Below, piece by piece: positions 1 through 3,998 of a DNA stretch of 6,579 nt. The stretch comes from Gammaproteobacteria bacterium UBA3498. Lineage in GTDB: Bacteria; Pseudomonadota; Gammaproteobacteria; Pseudomonadales; Pseudohongiellaceae. The translations under genes were made by a program, and so were the position numbers. The stretch lies in assembly GCA_002377605.1 (NCBI GenBank), contig DFQD01000211.1:587-7165 (forward strand), written 5' to 3'. Each line of letters starts with the position of its first letter. The stretch's first letter is position 1. The notes under the pieces are model-generated. The model made no database searches. It saw only the letters and a list, made by a program, of their open reading frames with translations, and was not told where the DNA came from.

Positions 1-647
1 CCGGAAGTCATGCTGTCCAGATCTTTATAGCCACTGGCTAATCCGGTAAGGCTACCATCAGATCCCGCCAATTCGTCGATACGATCGACGGCCTTAGTAA
101 GCAATGGATTTATAGGCACTGGACCCTGGTCTTGAGGTCGTTCATCGGCAATATTGAAAACCTGTTGTTCTGCTTCATCGAGAATTTCTGCTGCTTTCTT
201 GCCGCCAGTGTTGTAGCCAGTATCAGCAATATTATTGGCCACAGAGATAAGGCGCCTGAGAATGGCTCGCTCTCTAATAATGTCTGCATAGGCCTGAATA
301 TTGGCTGTTCCGCGGGCATTGCCTGCAAGCTCACTCAAATAATCTAATCCTCCGGCATTTTCTAATTCGTTGAGACTATTGAGAGCTTCAACCAGTGTCA
401 CCACATCGATGGGACTATTGGCTTCGCTCTGCTTGGTCATGATCTTAAAGATCAAATGATGTTCAGTACGATAGAAATCTTCAGGCAGGATGACATCGGC
501 AACATTGTCCCACTCTGTGTTGTCGATCATTAGCCCGCCCAATACCGCCTGTTCAGCTTCAACCGAGTGCGGCGGTACTTTCAATGCAGTCAGATTAGAG
601 GGATTTCTATCCGGAATAGATGGGCTTGGCTCAGAAGTTTCAGACAT
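1..647 (-). CDS. dnaB: Replicative DNA helicase DnaB, N-terminal part (cut by window edge)
   Basis: This frame begins with ATG at 647 and runs open off the left edge, giving 215 complete codons. The product is the start of DnaB, the hexameric ATP-driven helicase that unwinds DNA at the replication fork and recruits primase. Visible are a short variable leader (about 1-20), the family signature LKVPPHSVEAEQAVLGG (22-38), the rest of the helical N-terminal domain including SPIDVVTLVEAL (78-89) and ANIQAYADIIRERA (115-128), the linker, and the first residues of the RecA-like domain (TGLASGYKDLDSMTS). The Walker A loop should lie just beyond the edge, so catalytic residues cannot be checked. The start is supported by alignment of the leader with remembered DnaB proteins. 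No Shine-Dalgarno is visible upstream of the ATG; that stretch instead carries competing inverted repeats. dnaB after rplI matches Pseudomonas-type gene order. Confidence 0.96.
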   Translation of the reverse strand, partial: MSETSEPSPSIPDRNPSNLTALKVPPHSVEAEQAVLGGLMIDNTEWDNVADVILPEDFYRTEHHLIFKIMTKQSEANSPIDVVTLVEALNSLNELENAGGLDYLSELAGNARGTANIQAYADIIRERAILRRLISVANNIADTGYNTGGKKAAEILDEAEQQVFNIADERPQDQGPVPINPLLTKAVDRIDELAGSDGSLTGLASGYKDLDSMTS

Positions 648-654
648 TGATAGA

Positions 655-690
655 ATTCGGTAAAAAAAGTACCACCCGAGTTTACCGAAT
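655..690 (-). repeat. 10-bp perfect inverted repeat just upstream of dnaB
   Basis: On the plus strand ATTCGGTAAA (655-664) and TTTACCGAAT (681-690) are exact reverse complements separated by 16 bases. In the dnaB-sense transcript they would form a 10-bp hairpin ending 7 nt before the dnaB ATG. That covers the place where a Shine-Dalgarno would normally sit, so it could occlude ribosome entry. It overlaps the terminator-like stem at 667-697: its loop contains one arm of that stem, and base 690 is shared. The two are therefore probably alternatives. The repeat is seen directly; its function is inferred. Confidence 0.7.
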
Positions 691-697
691 GGTACTT
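662..697 (-). terminator. Probable intrinsic terminator/attenuator between rplI and dnaB
   Basis: Read on the minus strand, AAGTACCA (697-690) is followed by its exact complement TGGTACTT (674-667), with a 15-nt loop. The second arm runs into seven consecutive T (668-662, the first two being the end of the arm). A stem leading into a U tract is the layout of a rho-independent terminator downstream of rplI. The stem is AU-rich in its lower half and the loop is long, so it may be only moderately efficient. Being only 15 nt upstream of the dnaB start, it could act as an attenuator rather than a full stop. Confidence 0.55.
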
Positions 698-750
698 AAT
701 TTAGAAAGTTGGCTCTCGAATAGTTTGAGAACCTAGCTTATTCGGGTGGT
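671..750 (-). promoter_or_regulatory. Long-range pairing of the rplI 3' end with the terminator region
   Basis: Plus-strand ACCACCCGA (671-679) and TCGGGTGGT (742-750) are perfect 9-base reverse complements. The second covers the last three codons of rplI (Pro-Pro-Glu), immediately before its TAA. In the transcript, the end of the rplI message could pair with 679-671, which includes half of the 3' arm of the terminator stem. After a 2-nt bulge, the A run at 754-751 could add pairs with the U tract. This would be a third state competing with the terminator and accessible only when no ribosome sits on the rplI stop codon. The complementarity is seen; the regulatory role is inferred. Confidence 0.4.
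711..733 (-). repeat. Small hairpin just downstream of the rplI stop codon
   Basis: On the minus strand GGTTCTC (733-727) can pair with GAGAGCC (717-711): seven pairs including one G-T, around a 9-nt loop in which two further A-T pairs are possible. It starts 4 nt after the rplI TAA. No T tract follows, so it is not a terminator by itself. It may protect the rplI 3' end or bring the flanking long-range complementary segments together. Confidence 0.45.
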
Positions 751-1343
751 TTTTCTTCCTCAGCCTCTTCTGCTGCGGCCTCTTCCCCTTGAACTTCTGC
801 CGATTCTTCAACTGCCGCTTCGGCTGCTTCTACTGCTTCAGCTTCTTCAATCTCTTCGATTATGCTGCCATCATCAGTAACACTTGCGGCGGATTGCAAG
901 CCAACTACTGCTACCGATATATTGGCATGAACGTCGTAACCGAGATCTAATGCAATTTCATAGTCACCAAGATCACGAATAACGCCGTGAGGCATTAAAA
1001 CTTCTGCCTTACTGATATCGCTACCAACTTTTGCATTTACAGCGTCGGCAATATCTCGAGTGCCAACTGATCCAAAAAGTTTGCCTTCTTCGCTGGCATT
1101 AACTTCAATGGAAATATTAATTTCATTAACCTTGCTCGCACGCTCCTGAGCCTGGCCAATTTTCTCATTGTGAGCCGCCATCAGTTCAGCTTTTCGCTGT
1201 TCGAACTCAGCAAGATTTGCCTTAGTTGCAGGAATCGCTTTGCCCTGTGGGAAAAGGTAATTACGTGCATAACCGGATTTAACGTTGGCTGTGTCACCAA
1301 TTTCGCCAAGTTTTCCGATTTTCTCTAACAAGATTACGTCCAT
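738..1343 (-). CDS. rplI: 50S ribosomal protein bL9 with long acidic C-terminal extension
   Basis: The product is bL9, the large-subunit protein that binds 23S rRNA at the base of the L1 stalk and projects an elongated second domain from the ribosome. The N-terminal domain is typical: MDVILLEKIGKLGEIGD (1-17), VKSGYARNYLFPQGKA (21-36) and PATK (38-41). The connecting helix (about 42-74) and the C-terminal domain follow, with EEGKLFGSVGTRDIADAV (85-102). The canonical protein is about 149 residues; this one has 201. Residues 151-201 are an added low-complexity tail with 20 Glu/Asp and a single Lys, rich in Ala-Glu. The ATG at 1343 is supported by a good GGAG (1352-1355) 8 nt upstream and by exact family alignment. 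It lies 71 bp after the DUF2232 gene and is followed by the structured rplI-dnaB gap. Confidence 0.97.
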   Translation of the reverse strand: MDVILLEKIGKLGEIGDTANVKSGYARNYLFPQGKAIPATKANLAEFEQRKAELMAAHNEKIGQAQERASKVNEINISIEVNASEEGKLFGSVGTRDIADAVNAKVGSDISKAEVLMPHGVIRDLGDYEIALDLGYDVHANISVAVVGLQSAASVTDDGSIIEEIEEAEAVEAAEAAVEESAEVQGEEAAAEEAEEEKPPE

Positions 1344-1377
1344 TCTAATTTCTCCACGTAGTCTTTAAATTCATTAT

Positions 1378-1402
1378 CATCGAACGCACGAGCGGCTCGA
1401 TG
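1378..1402 (-). repeat. Hairpin in the rplI leader
   Basis: On the minus strand CATCGAGC (1402-1395) pairs with GTTCGATG (1385-1378) in eight pairs, one of them G-T, around a 9-nt loop. It sits in the 71-bp gap between the DUF2232 stop and the rplI start, about 22 nt upstream of the rplI GGAG. No T tract follows, so it is not an intrinsic terminator. It could be an RNA-processing or translational control element. The structure is seen; any role is unknown. Confidence 0.45.
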
Positions 1403-1414
1403 TATTCTTATTGC

Positions 1415-2230
1415 TCAAACTCTACTTCTAAAGTCATACCAACTATCGATTAACGCCAGCAGCACGACCAATTGCACAATTAGCGGCAGCAGCAGCATCA
1501 AATAAAATGCAAACAGCACCATCCCTGAAAGATGCCGCTTTGCGACAACGGCATGCACTAACCCAACGCCTGAAAAAACCAGTGGCAACATGAAATATAA
1601 AATCCAAGATGACGGGATAATGATTCCAAAGCTTGCCAACAACATAAAACCGAGTAGCCCGATCGCTATTTTCTGTTCTATGCGTAACTGATGAATCTCT
1701 TGTTTGAATCCACCAGGATTAAACAATGCTGCCTGCATCCAGCGGGATAGCATCGTTAAAACAATTGCGAGAAACATATAAACCGCCCCAATTATACTGG
1801 TCAGCGTTTCCCTTAATTGAACTTCTTCTATTCCTTGAATATTGTTCAGCTGTAAATACGGTTGTAATTGAATAAACACCGGATCTAATACAACTGGTTG
1901 CATCCGTAAATAAACCTCAACCGCTAACCCTATTAATATTGCCGCTAACAGAGTGAATTCCCAAGACCCTGTTTCACGCAATAATAAGGCCAGACCGCTG
2001 ATGCCGAATAACATGATTAAAGGGACAAAATCCCCAACCAGTGCCCAGGCCCCTAAGGGTAAAATACCCCAAGCAAAAACAAAGGCAGCTTCCTTAATAC
2101 CTTTGCGCAACATAATTAGCCCAACTACTACTGGACTAAGTAAGTTGATTACCGGAATCAGACCAATCAAGCCTACCGCTATTATGGCCTGCTTTTTTCC
2201 GGTCATTACGAATTCAGCAAGGCCGCGCAT
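1415..2230 (-). CDS. DUF2232-type multi-pass inner-membrane protein, function unknown
   Basis: This 271-residue, strongly hydrophobic protein has about eight predicted membrane segments, at roughly 15-40, 46-64, 68-84, 90-108, 141-162, 187-205, 208-230 and 236-262. One long polar stretch lies at about 109-140. From memory it resembles the uncharacterised DUF2232 (YybS-like) proteins encoded between rpsR and rplI in Pseudomonas. The best supporting motif is RWMQAALFNPGGFKQEIH (163-180), matching an Arg-Trp...Asn-Pro-Gly-Gly-Phe motif I recall from that family. The start MRGLAEFVM also fits. The ATG at 2230 lies only 10 nt after the rpsR stop, with only a weak AAGA-like ribosome site, which suggests translational coupling to rpsR. 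No catalytic residues are recognisable and I do not assign a function. Confidence 0.85.
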   Translation of the reverse strand: MRGLAEFVMTGKKQAIIAVGLIGLIPVINLLSPVVVGLIMLRKGIKEAAFVFAWGILPLGAWALVGDFVPLIMLFGISGLALLLRETGSWEFTLLAAILIGLAVEVYLRMQPVVLDPVFIQLQPYLQLNNIQGIEEVQLRETLTSIIGAVYMFLAIVLTMLSRWMQAALFNPGGFKQEIHQLRIEQKIAIGLLGFMLLASFGIIIPSSWILYFMLPLVFSGVGLVHAVVAKRHLSGMVLFAFYLMLLLPLIVQLVVLLALIDSWYDFRSRV

Positions 2231-2240
2231 TTGTTATCTT

Positions 2241-2471
2241 TTAAACCTGGTGACTATCCGTATAAGGAATTAATGACAGATATCTTGCTCTCTTAATCGC
2301 AGTAGCAAGCTGTCGTTGATAGCGAGCTTTTGTTCCAGTGATGCGGCTAGGAACAATTTTTCCGGTTTCGGAAACGTATGCCCTCAACGTTTCTAAATCT
2401 TTGTAGTCGATTTCTTTAGTGCCTTCTGCGGTGAATTTGCAGAATTTACGTCGACGAAAATAACGAGCCAT
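2241..2471 (-). CDS. rpsR: 30S ribosomal protein bS18
   Basis: The product is bS18, a small basic protein that pairs with bS6 on the platform of the 30S subunit and contacts 16S rRNA near helices 22-23. The 76 residues match the usual length. Diagnostic segments are ARYFRRRKFCKF (2-13), IDYKDLETLRAYVSETGKI (21-39), PSRITGTKARYQRQLATAI (41-59) and KRARYLSLIPYTD (60-72). The single Cys11 is typical of the version without a zinc site. The start at 2471 is backed by an AGAGGG sequence (2479-2484) 7 nt upstream. It follows rpsF by 30 bp with no room for priB, the gene found here in E. coli, and precedes the membrane-protein gene by 10 bp, so it clearly belongs to the rpsF transcript. Confidence 0.98.
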   Translation of the reverse strand: MARYFRRRKFCKFTAEGTKEIDYKDLETLRAYVSETGKIVPSRITGTKARYQRQLATAIKRARYLSLIPYTDSHQV

Positions 2472-2501
2472 AATTTTTCCCTCTATTAATTAATGGAAGA
2501 A

Positions 2502-3086
2502 TTACTCTTCTTCGGTTTCTGCATCTTCATCCACTGCAAGCGTTTCATCTGTATCTTCATCCACTGCAGGCGCTTCATCTGTATCTTCTCCCGAATTATC
2601 GGCATCTTCGATTGGCGCTGTGGCCTCTTCGATATCAGCGGACTCTTCTGAAGAAGCTGGATCAAGATCGACATCATCTGTGCCGCCCTCTTCCGCTGCC
2701 ACAGCAGCCGCTTCTTCTTCCATCTTATGCTTCTGTTCGGCACGGGCCTTGCGTTCTTTGCTTTCTCGCTCACCCTTTAGAATCATAGATTCTTCAGTAA
2801 TCGCATCTTTACATTTGATAATGAGATTACGCAAAACTGCGTCGTTATAGCGGAACAGAGTTGTTAACTCTTCTAGAGTCTCACCACCACACTCTACATT
2901 CATTAATACGTAATGTGCTTTGTGAATTTTGTTAATTGGATAGGCTAATTGTCGCCTGCCCCAATCTTCCATACGGTGAACTTTACCGCCGTTATCAGTC
3001 ATCAACTGAGTATAGCGATCAACCATCCCTGGGACCTGTTCAGACTGGTCCGGATGCACCAGAAATACTACTTCATAGTGTCTCAT
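2502..3086 (-). CDS. rpsF: 30S ribosomal protein bS6 with long acidic repeat-containing tail
   Basis: The product is bS6, which forms a heterodimer with bS18 in the 30S platform. The core is unmistakable: MRHYEVVFLVHPDQSEQVPG (1-20), EDWGRRQLAYPINKIHKAHY (40-59), LMNVECGG (61-68) and FRYNDAVLRNLI (78-89). A basic helix (about 104-121, ERESKERKARAEQKHK) follows. Residues 122-194 are then an acidic tail with 33 Asp/Glu and no Lys or Arg, ending in three Glu. E. coli bS6 is about 131-135 residues, so this protein is roughly 60 longer. The tail contains two near-identical decapeptides, TDEAPAVDED and TDETLAVDED. In E. coli, RimK adds Glu residues to the bS6 C-terminus, so a genome-encoded acidic end fits a known theme. 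The start at 3086 is fixed by AAGAGGAG (3092-3099), 5 nt upstream. Confidence 0.97.
   Translation of the reverse strand: MRHYEVVFLVHPDQSEQVPGMVDRYTQLMTDNGGKVHRMEDWGRRQLAYPINKIHKAHYVLMNVECGGETLEELTTLFRYNDAVLRNLIIKCKDAITEESMILKGERESKERKARAEQKHKMEEEAAAVAAEEGGTDDVDLDPASSEESADIEEATAPIEDADNSGEDTDEAPAVDEDTDETLAVDEDAETEEE
2521..2590 (-). repeat. 30-bp tandem repeat in the rpsF 3' end
   Basis: Positions 2521-2550 and 2551-2580 are consecutive 30-bp units differing at three bases by my alignment, and 2581-2590 begins a third, diverging copy. The unit length is a multiple of three, so each copy adds ten residues to the acidic bS6 tail without breaking the frame. The high identity points to a recent duplication. 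Copy number may vary between strains. Confidence 0.85.
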
Positions 3087-3109
3087 AGAGACTCCTCTTG
3101 ATTTAGGTC

Positions 3110-3156
3110 CCCCAACAAACGCTAGCGCGCGTGGTGAGACAAGGAGTTATGTGGGG
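3110..3156 (-). promoter_or_regulatory. Structured rpsF leader, candidate bS6:bS18 autoregulatory site
   Basis: In the transcript, CCCCACA (3156-3150) can pair with TGTTGGGG (3117-3110) with one bulged base. Inside is a smaller hairpin of ACGC (3132-3129) with GCGT (3122-3119), overlapping the palindrome CGCTAGCG (3120-3127). The whole sits 10 nt upstream of the rpsF AAGAGGAG. Many bacteria control rpsF through an mRNA element bound by the bS6:bS18 complex, so this leader is the natural place for one. I cannot match it base by base to the published motif from memory; the pairing is seen and the assignment is inferred. Confidence 0.35.
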
Positions 3157-3159
3157 CTG

Positions 3160-3194
3160 AAAAAATGACTCCAGCCGGTAAAGAGCCGGAAGTC
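3160..3194 (-). terminator. Probable intrinsic terminator after rlmB
   Basis: On the minus strand GACTTC (3194-3189) pairs with GGAGTC (3172-3167), including one G-T pair. CGG (3188-3186) pairs with CCG (3178-3176) around a 7-nt loop, with a 3-nt bulge on the 3' side. After one A comes TTTTTT (3165-3160). A G/C-containing stem followed by six U lies about 40 bp after the rlmB stop and fits rho-independent termination of an rnr-rlmB transcript. Its 5' arm overlaps the -10 of the candidate rpsF promoter. Confidence 0.55.
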
Positions 3195-3219
3195 TAGAGA
3201 GTTTGGTAGCGGTATGCAA
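3191..3219 (-). promoter_or_regulatory. Candidate promoter for the rpsF-rpsR operon
   Basis: On the minus strand TTGCAT (3219-3214) and TAGACT (3196-3191) are separated by exactly 17 bp and resemble sigma-70 -35 and -10 boxes (about 3/6 and 4/6 matches). The bases just after the -10 are GC-rich (CCGGC), a discriminator type associated with stringently controlled ribosomal promoters. The start site would fall near 3184, giving a leader of about 100 nt. Both hexamers are imperfect, so this is a candidate only. Confidence 0.35.
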
Positions 3220-3230
3220 CCGAAAATCGC

Positions 3231-3989
3231 CTATTTCTGACTATCTCCTCGTTGTCTAACGGCTTCAAAAAGTGCCACTCCAGCGGCTACGGAAACATTG
3301 AGACTACTGATTTCCCCCGCCATTGGAATAGACACCAAAAAATCGCATTTTTCCCTGGTTAAGCGCCGCAAACCCTTGCCTTCCGAGCCCATGACGATGG
3401 CAAGGGATCCTGTCAGTTCCTGCTGGAATATGCTGCTAGTTGTTCCATCATCTGTGCCAACTATCCAGACTCCAAGTGCCTTTAATTTTTCCAGTGCTCG
3501 GGCTAGATTCGTTACAGTAACAAGGGGTATCGATTCCGCCGCCCCACTCGCAACCTTTCTTACCGTTGGATTCAGTCCTGCTGATTTATCTTTTGGGATT
3601 ATTACTGCATTTACTCCAGCAGCCTCAGCTGTGCGCAAACAGGCACCAAGATTATGTGGATCGGTAACACCATCGAGCACTAAAAATAATGGAGCATCTA
3701 TCTGACTTAAATGATCATAGAGCTGCTGTTCGCTCATTAAGTTGTCGCTCTCAGTCACATTACTTTTTACAATCGCAACTACTCCCTGATGTTTGCCACT
3801 TACTAAGTTATCAATTTCCTTTTTGTCGACTGGAGATAAAGATATGCCTTGTCGCTCTGACAAAGAAACGATTTCATGCATACGCCCATCTGTTCTGCCA
3901 GACAGCACAAATACTTCTTCAACATCAGAAGCGCGATGTTTAAGTAATTGTTTGACTGCATGAATTCCATAGGTGGCTTGCTTGTTCAT
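3231..3989 (-). CDS. rlmB: 23S rRNA (guanosine-2'-O)-methyltransferase RlmB
   Basis: The product is a SPOUT-family methyltransferase that uses S-adenosylmethionine to methylate the ribose of a guanosine in the 23S rRNA peptidyl-transferase loop (Gm2251 in E. coli). At 252 residues it is close to the E. coli length of 243. The N-terminal substrate-binding domain begins with YGIHAVKQLL (7-16). The three catalytic SPOUT motifs are present: LDGVTDPHNLGACLRTAEA (105-123) with Asn113 and Arg119, MGSEGKGLRRL (200-210) with Glu203, and IPMAGEISSLNVSVAAGVAL (221-240), which builds the trefoil-knot cofactor site. The ATG at 3989 lies 9 nt after the rnr stop, with only a weak purine-rich ribosome site, so translation is probably coupled to rnr. 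rnr-rlmB is a conserved pair in gammaproteobacteria. Confidence 0.96.
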   Translation of the reverse strand: MNKQATYGIHAVKQLLKHRASDVEEVFVLSGRTDGRMHEIVSLSERQGISLSPVDKKEIDNLVSGKHQGVVAIVKSNVTESDNLMSEQQLYDHLSQIDAPLFLVLDGVTDPHNLGACLRTAEAAGVNAVIIPKDKSAGLNPTVRKVASGAAESIPLVTVTNLARALEKLKALGVWIVGTDDGTTSSIFQQELTGSLAIVMGSEGKGLRRLTREKCDFLVSIPMAGEISSLNVSVAAGVALFEAVRQRGDSQK

Positions 3990-3998
3990 TTTTAATTC

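Noticed and set aside
655..697. An H-type pseudoknot with both dnaB-leader stems formed together
   Set aside because: The two stems share base 690 and leave no bases to cross the 10-bp stem and only two to cross the 8-bp stem, so simultaneous full formation is sterically unlikely; alternative states fit better.
1344..1414. A separate rplI promoter using GATAAT (minus strand) as -10
   Set aside because: The -10 is good, but no acceptable -35 lies 16-18 bp upstream, and the spacer would fall within the hairpin.
2472..2501. A priB gene between rpsF and rpsR, as in E. coli
   Set aside because: The gap is only 30 bp and holds just the rpsR ribosome site.
2486..2773. 95-codon reading frame overlapping the 3' part of rpsF on the same strand, with repeated Lys-Arg-Leu-Gln-Trp-Met peptides
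   Set aside because: It is a frame-shifted reading of the acidic-tail repeat of bS6. The basic repeats are simply the GAT/GAA-rich repeat read in another phase, and bS6 similarity fixes the true frame.
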